Source: CAWJAP01 sp963834365 (GTDB lineage: Bacteria > Acidobacteriota > Vicinamibacteria > Vicinamibacterales > Vicinamibacteraceae). From it: a stretch of 64,000 nt of DNA. The notes under the pieces were generated by a model. The model was not told the DNA's origin. It worked only from the letters and a program-made list of their open reading frames with translations, and made no database searches. The translations under genes were made by a program, and so were the position numbers. This document shows, piece after piece, positions 16,812-25,639 of this stretch. The stretch is taken from NCBI GenBank assembly GCA_963834365.1, contig CAWIBS010000021.1, positions 1-64,000 on the forward strand, read 5' to 3'. Position 1 is the stretch's first letter. Each line of letters opens with the position of its first letter.

Positions 16812-18591
16812 GCCCCTTCCTCAGCTCCTCGGCGACGTACTCGGCGGTGCGCCAGGCGAGCGCGATGATGGTGTGCGTGGGGTTCTTGTCGGCGTGGCTG
16901 ACAAACGGCCCGCCATCCGCGACGAAAACGTTCGGGACTTCGTGCGCCTGGCAGAACCGGTTCAGCACGCTCGTGCGCGGATCGTCGCCCATGCGGACGC
17001 AGCCGACTTCGTGAATGATCGCGCCACCCGGGCTCATGGCCGGTGCAGTCTCGCTGCCGGCGGCAGCCGGCGCCGGCGCGCCTCCCGCCTCCGGGGTTCG
17101 CGTCTGAGGGGCGGCACTGCCCGGGATCTGGCCGCGGCCGGGTATCACCGTACCGCCCAGCGTCTCGAGAATCGCGCGGAAGCTGTCGCGCATGTGTCGA
17201 ACCTGGTTCACCTCGTGATCGCTCCACCGCCAGTGGAACCGGAGCACGGGAATGCCCCACGTGTCCTTCACGTCCGGATCGATCTCGCAGTAGCAGTGCT
17301 CGTTGGGGATCATCGAGCCACGGCCGCTCAGGCTGACCGTGGTGCTGCCGTAGTTGTCGCGAATGGCGCGTTTGAGCGGCAGGCCATACCCTTCGTGCTC
17401 GTCGCACGCGGCGGCCCCGAAGCCGAGGGCCGGCATGCCGAATCCGCCGCCACCGACCTCGATGTGGTAGCCGCGCGGGAAGTCGAGCGCCTCGTGCCGG
17501 TCGTACATCCACCACGGGACGTACAGGTGTGCGCCGTACCCGTCCGAGTTGTACACGGGCATGTTGGCGAGCGCCGGTACCGACGCGGACATGCTGAACC
17601 CGACCGAGTCGGTCAGGTACTTGCCGACCACGCCTTCGGAGTTGGCGAGCCCGTTGGGATGGCGTGAGGATTTCGAGTTGAGCAGCAGACGGGCCGACTC
17701 GCACGCCGCAGCAGCGAGGACCACGGTGCGACACCGGACCTGTCGCTCCGCGCCCGACGCGGTGTCGATGTATGAAACCGCCGTCACCTTGCCCGACGCG
17801 TCCGTGATGAGCTCGCGCGCCATGGCCCGGGTCAGCACCTGGACCCGACCCGTCGCCATGGCCGGAAAGATCTGGACGTAGCTCGAGGCGTAGTTCGAGG
17901 CCTGCGAGCAGCCGCGGCCGCACTGGCCGCAATAGTGGCACGGGGGTCGGCCGTTCAGCGGCCGTGTGATGACGGCCTGGCGCGCGTGGATGGCGCGGAT
18001 CCCGAGCTTGGCGCACGCCCGCTGCAGCAGCACCTCGTGAGGTTTGAGCGGGGCCGGCTCCTGGAAGATCCCGTCTGGTGCGCTGCGAATCCCCTCCGGT
18101 CGGCCGGTGACGCCGATGAACCGCTCGGCCTTGTCGTAGTACGGCGCGATGTCCTCGTAGCCGATCGGCCAGTCCCAGCCAAGACCGTCCGAGCGGCGCG
18201 GCTTGAAGTCGTAGTCCGCGTAGCGCAGCTGCACGCGCCCGTAGTGGTTGGTCCGCCCGCCGATGCACCGCGATCGAAACCAGCGAAACCGGCTGCCGGG
18301 CGCCACGGTATACGGTTCGTCGGTGGTGTTCGCCGCGAAATTCGCGTTGAAGCCGAGCGGCGTCGCCTGCCCGGTCGTATAGAGCTGCGCCTGCTCGCCC
18401 GCCCCCCGATGCCAGACGCTGAAGGGGCCGTGCAGCATCTTGAAGTCGGACATGCTGACCATCGGGCCCGCTTCCATGAGCAGCACCCGCACACCCATGT
18501 CGGCGAGCACCTTGGTGACCGTGCCCCCGCCCGCGCCCGAGCCGATGACGACGACGTCGTGAACCTCGGCGCTGGCGCCGACCTGTGCCAT
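16804..18591 (-). CDS. GMC-family FAD oxidoreductase (gluconate/sugar dehydrogenase type)
   Basis: A protein of about 595 residues. The FAD-binding glycine box DVVVIGSGAGGGTVTKVL lies at about 12-29. CHYCGQCGRGCSQASNY is a Cys-rich segment typical of gluconate dehydrogenase-type enzymes. The C-terminal HEVGCVRMGDDPRTSVLNRF ... VFVADGGPFVSHADKNPTHT carries the catalytic His/Asn region of GMC enzymes. It would oxidise a sugar or polyol and pass electrons to a quinone or cytochrome. The start at ATG 18591, with GAGGT ahead, is chosen over 18669 because the extra 26 codons cross a paired-hairpin repeat. It is co-transcribed with the subunit 3 gene, whose start it overlaps. No signal peptide is seen, consistent with export on the Tat signal of its partner. 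Confidence 0.92.
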   Translation of the reverse strand: MAQVGASAEVHDVVVIGSGAGGGTVTKVLADMGVRVLLMEAGPMVSMSDFKMLHGPFSVWHRGAGEQAQLYTTGQATPLGFNANFAANTTDEPYTVAPGSRFRWFRSRCIGGRTNHYGRVQLRYADYDFKPRRSDGLGWDWPIGYEDIAPYYDKAERFIGVTGRPEGIRSAPDGIFQEPAPLKPHEVLLQRACAKLGIRAIHARQAVITRPLNGRPPCHYCGQCGRGCSQASNYASSYVQIFPAMATGRVQVLTRAMARELITDASGKVTAVSYIDTASGAERQVRCRTVVLAAAACESARLLLNSKSSRHPNGLANSEGVVGKYLTDSVGFSMSASVPALANMPVYNSDGYGAHLYVPWWMYDRHEALDFPRGYHIEVGGGGFGMPALGFGAAACDEHEGYGLPLKRAIRDNYGSTTVSLSGRGSMIPNEHCYCEIDPDVKDTWGIPVLRFHWRWSDHEVNQVRHMRDSFRAILETLGGTVIPGRGQIPGSAAPQTRTPEAGGAPAPAAAGSETAPAMSPGGAIIHEVGCVRMGDDPRTSVLNRFCQAHEVPNVFVADGGPFVSHADKNPTHTIIALAWRTAEYVAEELRKGHV

Positions 18592-18606
18592 GTGCACCTC
18601 ACCGCG

Positions 18607-18656
18607 TGGGACAGCCTTCGGGGCTGTCGCCGCGACCGGGCTGAAGCCCGGTCCCA
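18607..18656 (+). repeat. Paired-hairpin element with clamp
   Basis: Hairpin 1 is GACAGCCTTCGGGGCTGTC (18610-18628). Hairpin 2 is GACCGGGCTGAAGCCCGGTC (18634-18653). The ends TGGGAC and GTCCCA are complementary and could close the whole element. It lies in the 5' untranslated region of the GMC gene, 16 bases before its start codon. Confidence 0.7.
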
Positions 18657-18722
18657 TCGCGGGAAACACGAACTTGGCCGGGACGCGGACGAGATGTGGG
18701 GGAGCCGTGCCCGGCCGTACCG

Positions 18723-19280
18723 TCAGGACCCGAACGATCGATCGAACAGCTCACGAATCGCGCCGCGCCCGCTGTCATCGAGCACGCGCGTCCCGGTGCC
18801 GGTGAAGTGCGCGTGACGAATGACGGGTTCGCCCGCCGCGCACGGCACCCACGCCTGCTGGTTCCAGGTGAACCACCGCGCGCGGGTCTGATCGAACACG
18901 AACAGTGGCTTGTTACACAGCTTGGCGAACTCGGCGCCCCAGCCCGTCCCGCCCTTCACGGTGTTGTCGTCGAGCACGGTGCCGACGACATAGATCTCCT
19001 GGCCGCTGTTGACCTGATACCAGATGCTCTGCAGGACCTTCCGGAAGATCGGCGAGTCGGTGTACCGGCGATTCATCAGGCGCGACACGTACTCGAGGCT
19101 GACGTCTCCGGACTCCAGTTCCTCGTGATTCAGGATGCGCAGGCCGCGCGTGCGGACGTGGGTGTGCCCCTCGAAGGCGAAGTTGACTTCTTCGATGCCG
19201 CTGCGCTCGGCGTTCGCGCCGAATTCCGCCTCGGCGCCCGGCGCGCCTCCGCTGAACAGAATGTAGTCGTCGCGATTCAT
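18723..19280 (-). CDS. SLOG/Rossmann-like protein, unknown role
   Basis: A protein of 185 residues from ATG 19280. It opens with DYILFSGGAPGAEAEFGANA, a beta-strand plus Gly-rich loop as in SLOG (LOG/DprA-like) nucleotide-binding folds. A middle segment EVNFAFEGHTHVRTRGLRIL follows, then YVVGTVLDDNTVKGGTGWGA, the GGTGWG matching a second Gly-rich phosphate loop. The last part is LFVFDQTRARWFTW. SLOG proteins bind nucleotides or their derivatives, and some act as ligand sensors in defence systems. The assignment here rests on motif shape only. It stands alone, pointing away from oligoendopeptidase F and 54 bases downstream-side of the GMC region. No effector gene is next to it. Confidence 0.7.
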   Translation of the reverse strand: MNRDDYILFSGGAPGAEAEFGANAERSGIEEVNFAFEGHTHVRTRGLRILNHEELESGDVSLEYVSRLMNRRYTDSPIFRKVLQSIWYQVNSGQEIYVVGTVLDDNTVKGGTGWGAEFAKLCNKPLFVFDQTRARWFTWNQQAWVPCAAGEPVIRHAHFTGTGTRVLDDSGRGAIRELFDRSFGS

Positions 19281-19378
19281 CCTGGAGGTCCTGCCTTTGG
19301 GCAGTGATCCGGCGCCGGACGCGCGTCGCGGGGCGCCTCGCGCTTGACGCCGGGCGGCGGTAAATGTATCACGGTGCG

Positions 19379-21257
19379 ATGTCCGCCCAGCCCGATGCGC
19401 CTCCGTCCACCATCGAGACCCCGGTCGCGGCGCCTGTCCGCGAACGTCACGACATTCCACTGCGCCGACACCTGGAATCTCGACGACATCTTCCCCGACC
19501 CGGCGGCGTGGGAAGCAGGGTGTGCCGAGCTCGAGGCGGGCATCCGCGCCTTCGCGACGCGGCAGGGGAGTCTCTCGTCGGGCGCCGACGCGCTGCTCGA
19601 CGCGCTCCAGGCCAGCGACACGCTGGGCCAGCTGGCCTACCGGGTCTACTACGACGCGGCGCTGCGCTACGACCAGGATCAGCGCGACAACGCCGCGAAC
19701 GGCCGCCGCCAGCGCGTGCAGCACCTGCTCGCCCTCTGGCGCCAGGCGACGTCGTGGTTCAATCCGGAACTGCTCGCGCTGACACTTCCGCGCGTGCAGG
19801 CATGGATGCAGGAGTCCGCCGCGCTCGCGCTGTATCGCTTCTCGATCGAGGATCTCTATCGCCAGCAGGAGCACGTCCTCGACGAGAAGGGCGAGCGGCT
19901 GCTGTCGCTCTCGAGCCAGTTCGGCAATGCCGCCGAGAACGTCTACGAAGCGCTGGCGACCGCCGACGCCACGTTCCCGACGGTACGGCTGTCGTCCGGT
20001 GAAGCGGTGGAGGCCACTTACGCCAGGTACCGTGCGATTCTCGCGACCAACCGCTCACAGCCCGATCGCGCCGCGGTCTTCGCGGCCCACCACCAGCCGT
20101 TCGCCGACCATCGGAACACCTATGCCGCGCTCTACAACGCGGTGCTCCAGCGCGACTGGTTCCATGCCCAGGCGCGCGGCTATCCGACGATGCTCGACGC
20201 GGCGCTGCACGGCAACAACATCCCGACCGCCGTCGTCGAGAATCTGATCGCCTCGACCCGGGCGGGGGTCGCCCCCCTGCAGCGCTACGAGCGGCTGCGC
20301 CGGAAGGTCCTCGGGCTGCCGTCCTATCACGTCTACGACGGCAGCATCTCTCTCGTCGAGTTCGACCGCACCTACCGCTATGCGGACGTCCTCGACTGGG
20401 TGACGGCCTCGACGGCGCCGCTCGGCGCCGGCTACCAGGCGCGCGTGCGACGCGCCTTCGCCGAGCGCTGGATCGACGTCTACGAGAACAAGGGGAAGCA
20501 CAGCGGCGCCTATTCGGCCGCGGTGTACGGCGTGCATCCGTACATGCTCCTCAACTGGAACGACACGCTCGATGCGGTCTTCACGCTGGCGCACGAGATG
20601 GGCCACTCGATGCACACGATGCTCGCGCACGAGGCCCAGCCGTTCGTGTACTCGAGTTACACCATCTTCGTCGCCGAGGTCCCCTCGACTCTCAGCGAGG
20701 CGCTGCTGCTCGACTACATGCTCGAGCGCGCCACCGACCCCCGCGAGCGCATCGTCCTCCTGCAGCACGCCATCGACGAGGTCACCAGCACCTTCTACCG
20801 CCAGGTCCTCTTCGCCGCCTTCGAGCTCGAAGCCCATCGCCGCGTCGAGCGCGGTGAGCCCGTGACCGCCGAGGCGTTGAGCGCCATCTACGGCGGGCTC
20901 CTGCGCGAGTTCTACGGGGAGACGCTCGACTACGACGACCTGCTCGACATCACCTGGGCGCGTATTCCGCACTTCTACGGCGCCCCGTACTACGTCTATC
21001 AGTACGCCACCTGCTTCGCGTCCAGCGCGCGGCTGCACCTGGAATTGGCCTCGGCCGATCCCGGCCGGCGCCAGGACGGCGTCGATCGGTTCCTCACCCT
21101 CCTGCGATCGGGCAGCTGTGACCACCCGATGGCGCTGCTGAAACGAGCCGGCATCGATCTCGAGGAGCCGGCCACCGTCCAGGCCATCGTCGCGGAGCTC
21201 GATACCCTCGTCTCGAAGCTCGAAGGAGAGCTCGCGCAGATCGGACTCGTGCATTGA
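19379..21257 (+). CDS. pepF: Oligoendopeptidase F, M3 family (one frameshift near the N-terminus)
   Basis: About 625 residues. The zinc-protease core AHEMGHSMHTML (HExxH) and the downstream FVAEVPSTLSEALLLDYML (third ligand Glu) are intact, with YVYQYATCFASSARLHLEL near the end. These enzymes degrade short peptides in the cytoplasm. From ATG 19379 the frame reads SAQPDAPPSTIETPVAAPVR and then ...RHDIPL, switching frame near 19467 to ADTWNLDDIFPDPAAW, consistent with one inserted base. An uninterrupted but odd-looking alternative begins at 19344. The stop precedes the threonine dehydrogenase start by 55 bases, so the two may be co-transcribed. Confidence 0.92.
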
Positions 21258-21312
21258 GGCGGAGACTGGAGTTTCCCTCGATCGCCCGAGGCACCCGTCC
21301 CCCAATCGAACC

Positions 21313-22347
21313 ATGATCCGCAAACCCGTCGTCCTCATCACCGGCGCCAACGGCGAGATCGGCCACGGTCTCATCACGCACCTCGCGGCCGACGGAACCC
21401 GTCCCATCGTGACGCTCGACCTCTCGGCCCTCGATCCCGGCCTGCGCAGCCTGGTCCACCGCGAGTTCACCGGCTCGATCCTCGATCACGGACTCCTCGA
21501 GCGCATCCTCGCCGAGTTCGAGATCGATCTCGTGTTCCATCTGGCCGCGCTGCTGTCCACGCGCGCGGAGTTCACCCCGGGCACCGCGCACCAGGTCAAT
21601 GTCGAGGGAACGCTCCACCTGCTCGAATTCGCCCAGCACGAGGGCGAGTCGCACGGCCGGCCCGTCGTCTTCGTGTACCCCTCGTCGATTGCCGCCTACG
21701 GCCTGCCCGACGGCGACACACGCGCGCGGGCGGGCGCCGTCCGCGAAGACGACTGGAACCAGCCGACGACGATGTACGGCTGCAACAAGCTGTATTGCGA
21801 GCAGCTGGGGCGCTATTACGCGCGGCATTACAAGCAGCTCGCCGCCGAGTCCCTGTCGGGGCGCGTGGACTTTCGAGCCGTCCGGTTTCCCGGGCTGATC
21901 TCCGCCTTCACCGTGCCCTCCGGCGGCACCTCCGACTATGCGCCGGAGATGATCCACGCCGCCGCCCAGGGCGAGGCGTATCAGTGTTTCGTCCGGCCGG
22001 ACACCCGCATTCCGTTCATGGCCATGCCCGACGCCATCGGCGCGCTGCTCGGGTTGGCCGCGGCGCCGCGCGAACGGCTCACCCGCACCGCCTACAACGT
22101 CCGCGCGTTCAACCCGTCCGCCGACGAGATCCGCTCGGTGGTGCTGCAGGCGTTCCCGCGAGCGGACATCAGCTATCAGGTCGATGCCAAGCGGCAGGGC
22201 ATCGTGGACTCGTGGCCGGCCGACACCGACGACGGGGCGGCCCGGCGCGACTGGGGCTTCGCACCACGGTTCGACTTCAGCCACGCCTTCGAGGACTACC
22301 TGATGCCGGCCATCCGGGAGCGATACCGAGAGGGGCGGGCATCCTGA
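21313..22347 (+). CDS. L-threonine 3-dehydrogenase, SDR type
   Basis: A protein of 344 residues with the extended short-chain dehydrogenase fold. The NAD-binding loop is GANGEIGHGL at about 11-20. Catalytic serine lies in YPSSIAAYGLPDG and the YxxxK pair in MYGCNKLYCEQLG. PSGGTSDYAPEMIHAAAQG followed by CFVRPDTRIPFMAMPDAIGA is characteristic of the SDR-type threonine dehydrogenases rather than UDP-sugar epimerases. It would oxidise threonine to 2-amino-3-ketobutyrate, feeding glycine and acetyl-CoA. No kbl (glycine C-acetyltransferase) is adjacent. The ATG at 21313 lacks a strong Shine-Dalgarno. A general NAD-dependent epimerase is the fallback call. Confidence 0.82.
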   Translation: MIRKPVVLITGANGEIGHGLITHLAADGTRPIVTLDLSALDPGLRSLVHREFTGSILDHGLLERILAEFEIDLVFHLAALLSTRAEFTPGTAHQVNVEGTLHLLEFAQHEGESHGRPVVFVYPSSIAAYGLPDGDTRARAGAVREDDWNQPTTMYGCNKLYCEQLGRYYARHYKQLAAESLSGRVDFRAVRFPGLISAFTVPSGGTSDYAPEMIHAAAQGEAYQCFVRPDTRIPFMAMPDAIGALLGLAAAPRERLTRTAYNVRAFNPSADEIRSVVLQAFPRADISYQVDAKRQGIVDSWPADTDDGAARRDWGFAPRFDFSHAFEDYLMPAIRERYREGRAS

Positions 22348-22488
22348 CCCCGAGGTCGTCGCCGGCGCCTTCCTCGTCCCCCGTCCGCGGCTCGCCGGAT
22401 CCCAGCAGGCATTCACCGGGATGACGGTGCACCGCCGCGGCACCCTGACTAGTCTCTACTCCGGCGCCGGACGAGCGCCGGAGGCAGC

Positions 22489-22722
22489 ATGAATGCAGAG
22501 GTCGCACACTGGGACTTGCGGGGACGTCGGGCGGAGCTCGGCATGAGCCTGCTCGCCTGGCTGGCCGTCGTCACCACGGCGATCGCCGTGCTGGTGATGT
22601 GGACGCTGCTTTCGGCGCCGGCCGAGGTGGCGAGTGCCGTGACGCAGGGCGTTCCGGAGCTCGCCGGCGTGCTCTGGTCGGCGGTCTACGACGGAATCAT
22701 CGTCCTGCTGTCGTGGCTGTGA
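22489..22722 (+). CDS. Small membrane protein
   Basis: A protein of 77 residues: a short charged N-terminus (NAEVAHWDLRGRRAELG), then one clear membrane helix (SLLAWLAVVTTAIAVLVMWTLL) and a second hydrophobic stretch (ELAGVLWSAVYDGIIVLLSW). The ATG follows GGAGGCAGC, a good Shine-Dalgarno. The next gene (LiaF-like) starts eight bases after its stop, so the two are very likely one transcript and this may be a membrane partner of the LiaF-like protein. No family is recognised. Confidence 0.72.
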   Translation: MNAEVAHWDLRGRRAELGMSLLAWLAVVTTAIAVLVMWTLLSAPAEVASAVTQGVPELAGVLWSAVYDGIIVLLSWL

Positions 22723-22729
22723 GGTGGTC

Positions 22730-23599
22730 ATGAGTCCCGACCGACAGCCGTCGCTGACACCGCAAGCCGTGCTGGGCGTGATCATCGCCCTGCTCGGCGT
22801 GATCTTCACGCTGGACAACCTGGGCCTCGCGAATGCCGACGTCGCGTTGCGCTACTGGCCTCTGGCCCTCGTCGCCGTGGGCGTGGCGATCTGCATGCAC
22901 GCCGCGCAGACCCGCGACTGGATCTTCGGCGTGCTGTGGATGGTGGGCGGTTCACTGCTCCTGGCGCGGAACCTGGAGTGGATTACCGTGCAGCCCAGGA
23001 AGCTGCTCCCGCTCCTGCTCGTCGTGCTGGGCGCACGACTCATCTGGCGGCCAGCGCCGAGGCCGCGTCCCGTCACGCCGCCACCCATCCCGGAGATGCC
23101 CGCCGGTTTGGAGACCCCGGCCGAGCCCTTCGATCGCGCCTGGACCGGCGAGAACCCGACCTGGTCGCAGCCCGGCCAATCCGCCCCGGCCGAGTCGAGC
23201 GCGAGCGGAAGTACCGCCTCCGGCCGGCACCGGGCGTCGAAGATGTGGCCGCACTTCTGCGCGAAGGACGGCCGCATCAATGTCTTCGCGATCCTGGGCG
23301 GGGTCGAGCGCCGCCTCCGATCCGAAGTCTTCACAGGAGCCGAGTTGACGGCGATCATGGGCGGATGCGAGCTGGATCTCCGCGAGGCGCGCATGGGCGG
23401 CGACGAAGCCCACATCGCAGCGTTCGCCTTGTGGGGCGGCATCGAGATCCGCGTCCCGCGCGAATGGCTGGTCCTCAACGAGTCATCGGCGCTCATGGGC
23501 GGGGTTGACGATGCGACCAGGCCGCACCCCGGCGCGAACCGTCCGCGACTCGTGGTCCGCGGATTCGCGCTGATGGGGGGGATTGAGATCAAGAACTGA
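22730..23599 (+). CDS. LiaF-like envelope-stress membrane protein
   Basis: A protein of about 289 residues. The N-terminal half has four membrane helices (AVLGVIIALLGVIFTLDNLG, WPLALVAVGVAICMHAA, WIFGVLWMVGGSLLLA, LLPLLLVVLGARLIW). A Pro/Ser-rich linker leads to a soluble beta-rich domain with repeated short motifs: INVFAILGGVERRL, ELTAIMGGCELDLREA, IAAFALWGGIEIRVP, LMGGVDD and ALMGGIEIKN. This is the cell-wall-active-antibiotics response domain (LiaF/VraT-type). Such proteins modulate a membrane histidine kinase. A LytS-type kinase gene starts 150 bases downstream, so a sensing module is plausible. GTG 22724 is a possible alternative start. Confidence 0.87.
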   Translation: MSPDRQPSLTPQAVLGVIIALLGVIFTLDNLGLANADVALRYWPLALVAVGVAICMHAAQTRDWIFGVLWMVGGSLLLARNLEWITVQPRKLLPLLLVVLGARLIWRPAPRPRPVTPPPIPEMPAGLETPAEPFDRAWTGENPTWSQPGQSAPAESSASGSTASGRHRASKMWPHFCAKDGRINVFAILGGVERRLRSEVFTGAELTAIMGGCELDLREARMGGDEAHIAAFALWGGIEIRVPREWLVLNESSALMGGVDDATRPHPGANRPRLVVRGFALMGGIEIKN

Positions 23600-23604
23600 C
23601 AGAT

Positions 23605-23730
23605 GTCGGGGCTGCGGACTACGGGCTGCGGGCCACAGGTCGGCGTTCATGGTGTGGACTGCGGACCGTCGCCAGCGTCGGAGAATCTTCCCGTAGCCTG
23701 TAGTCCGTAGCCTGTAGCCTATAGCCCACA
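23605..23730 (+). repeat. CTACGGG/CTACAGG heptamer repeat array, copy 1
   Basis: The left part has GGACTACGGGCTGCGGGCC. The right part has CCCGTAGCCTGTAGTCCGTA followed by further GCCTGTAGCC units, roughly the inverse of the left. The two arms flank about 50 bases of unrelated sequence. The same heptamer motif recurs at 41449 and 59441. It fills the gap between the LiaF-like gene and the LytS-type kinase gene. Confidence 0.7.
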
Positions 23731-23748
23731 AGCAACAAGCATCAGCCT

Positions 23749-24807
23749 GTGCATCCCGTCCTCACCCGGCGCAGCTTCACGGCTGGCTACGCAGCGCTCT
23801 GGATCGGCGTCGGCTTTTCGCTGAGCCTCGTCGAGGGGCTGTCGCTCCTCTCGGCGTCGCTGCTGACCGTCCCGTTGATGCTGCTGTTCGGGTTCATCTG
23901 CCTGACGCCCTGGTATCTGTGCCGGCTGATGCCCATCCGGCCGGATACGGCGCTGAAGGTCATGCCCATGCAGGCGCTCGCGGCGCTGGTGACGGCGTCG
24001 CTGTGGATCCTCCTCGGACACGGCTGGGTGCTGCTGCTCGCGATGACCGCGCAGGGCACCGCGCTCAGGACGGCCTATTCGCGCATCCAGCCCGGGCTCT
24101 TCGTCGTCGCCATCGTCCTGTACCTGCTGTCGAGCGCCGTCCATTACCTCGTCGTCGTCGTCGATCAGTCGCGCACGGCCGAGACACGGGCGCTGCGGCT
24201 GCAGATGATGGCGGCGCATGCCGAACTGCGGGCGCTGCACGCGCAGATCACGCCGCACTTCCTGTTCAACAGCCTCAACTCGATCAGCGCCCTGACGTCG
24301 ACCGACCCGGCAGGGGCGCGGCACATGTGCGTCCTGCTCGGCGACTTCCTGCGGGGCACGCTGCAGATCGGGAGCCTCGAACGGATTCCGCTGCGGCAGG
24401 AGCTGGCGCTGGTCGATCAGTTCCTCGCCATCGAACAGGTCCGGTTCGGCGACCGGCTGCGCATCGAGCGCGACATCCAGAGCGACACGCTCGACTGCCA
24501 CGTGCCGCCGCTCATCGTGCAGCCGCTCGCCGAGAACGCGCTGCGGCATGGCGTCGGACAGATGCTGGACGGCGGGATCGTCCGGATGGCGGCGTGGCGC
24601 AACGACGATGTCCTCGTGTTCACGATCGACAATCCCATCGATCGCGGCGCTCGTCCGAAACGAGGGTCCGGCCTGGGCCTCGAGAACGTCCGACGCCGCA
24701 TCGAGGCCGTCTACGGGACCCGGGCGTCGATCTCCGCCGGGGCGCGGCAGGACCGGTACTCGGTCGCGATTACGCTCCCGGCCGTGACCGCGAAGGAACA
24801 CACATGA
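23749..24807 (+). CDS. LytS/YehU-type sensor histidine kinase
   Basis: A protein of 352 residues. Four to five membrane helices span residues 10-138 with no large outside loop, so the signal is probably sensed in the membrane. A short helix leads to the His_kinase motif HAQITPHFLFNSLNSI with the phospho-accepting histidine at about 170. The ATPase part has PLIVQPLAENALRHGVG and the G-box SGLGLENVRRRIEAVYG. The start is GTG 23749, just after the heptamer repeat. The stop overlaps the response regulator ATG (ATGA). With the LiaF-like protein upstream it resembles an envelope-stress three-component unit. Confidence 0.92.
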   Translation: MHPVLTRRSFTAGYAALWIGVGFSLSLVEGLSLLSASLLTVPLMLLFGFICLTPWYLCRLMPIRPDTALKVMPMQALAALVTASLWILLGHGWVLLLAMTAQGTALRTAYSRIQPGLFVVAIVLYLLSSAVHYLVVVVDQSRTAETRALRLQMMAAHAELRALHAQITPHFLFNSLNSISALTSTDPAGARHMCVLLGDFLRGTLQIGSLERIPLRQELALVDQFLAIEQVRFGDRLRIERDIQSDTLDCHVPPLIVQPLAENALRHGVGQMLDGGIVRMAAWRNDDVLVFTIDNPIDRGARPKRGSGLGLENVRRRIEAVYGTRASISAGARQDRYSVAITLPAVTAKEHT

Positions 24808-25556
24808 CGACTTCGGGCGGCAAGCTGCGCGTTCTCATCGTCGACGACGAGGCCCTGGCGCGGCAGGTCCTGCGCGAGTACCTGGCGGGGATGCCGGATG
24901 TCGAGATCGCGGGCGAGTGCGCCAACGGCTTCGACGCCGTGAAGGTGATCACGGAAACGCCGCCCGACTTGGTGCTGCTCGACGTGCAGATGCCCAAGCT
25001 CGATGGCTTCGAAGTCATCGACCTCGTCGGCCGCGCGACGCCGGTCGTGTTCGTGACCGCCTACGACGAGTTCGCCGTCCGCGCCTTCGACGTGCACGCC
25101 GTGGACTATCTGCTCAAACCGGTGAGCGCCGCGCGGGTCTCGGAAGCCATCGCGCGCGTCCGGCAGCGGCTCGGCCGTCCGCCAGAGGCCCTGCCCGCCG
25201 AGCTCCCGCGCCGGCGAACGGAAGGGCCCCTCGAGCGCGTGCTCGTGCGCGACGGCACCAAGGTCCACATCATCGACGTCGATGATCTCGAATTCGTCCA
25301 GGCGCAGGACGACTACGTGGCGTTTCATGCCGGCGGACGCGAGTACCTGAAGGAGCAGCCGCTCAGCGAGGTCGAGGAGCTCCTCGATCAGGCCCGCTTC
25401 GTCCGGGTGCACCGCTCCTTCGTCGTCAACATCGAGCGGATCGCGCGGGTCGAGCCGTTGACGCGCGACAGCCGGGTCGTGATTCTCAAGGACGGCCGGC
25501 GACTGCCCGTCAGCCGGGCCGGCTTTCAGCGGCTGACCACGCTCCTCGAAGGCTAG
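24804..25556 (+). CDS. LytTR-family response regulator
   Basis: A protein of 250 residues. The receiver domain (about 8-125) has acidic pocket VDDE at 13-16, phospho-acceptor D60 in LVLLDVQMPKLDG, and the conserved Lys in VDYLLKPVS. A linker with Pro/Arg-rich sequence leads to a LytTR DNA-binding domain at about 145-250 (RVLVRDGTKVHIIDVDDLEF ... FVRVHRSFVVNIERI ... DSRVVILKDGRRLPVSR). It is the cognate regulator of the overlapping LytS-type kinase gene. LytTR regulators often control envelope functions and autolysis. Targets cannot be read from this window. Confidence 0.94.
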   Translation: MTTSGGKLRVLIVDDEALARQVLREYLAGMPDVEIAGECANGFDAVKVITETPPDLVLLDVQMPKLDGFEVIDLVGRATPVVFVTAYDEFAVRAFDVHAVDYLLKPVSAARVSEAIARVRQRLGRPPEALPAELPRRRTEGPLERVLVRDGTKVHIIDVDDLEFVQAQDDYVAFHAGGREYLKEQPLSEVEELLDQARFVRVHRSFVVNIERIARVEPLTRDSRVVILKDGRRLPVSRAGFQRLTTLLEG

Positions 25557-25639
25557 CAGCAGTCCGAGCCGTCAGTTCCGAGCCATGGGATTAGAATGTC
25601 CCCCTCCCCGGGGCCATCTCGGGTCGAAAGGAGAGGGTC

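Noticed and set aside
18592..18669. N-terminal extension of the GMC oxidoreductase from 18669
   Set aside because: The extra codons cross a paired-hairpin repeat, while the internal ATG at 18591 has a ribosome-binding site and lies just before the FAD box.
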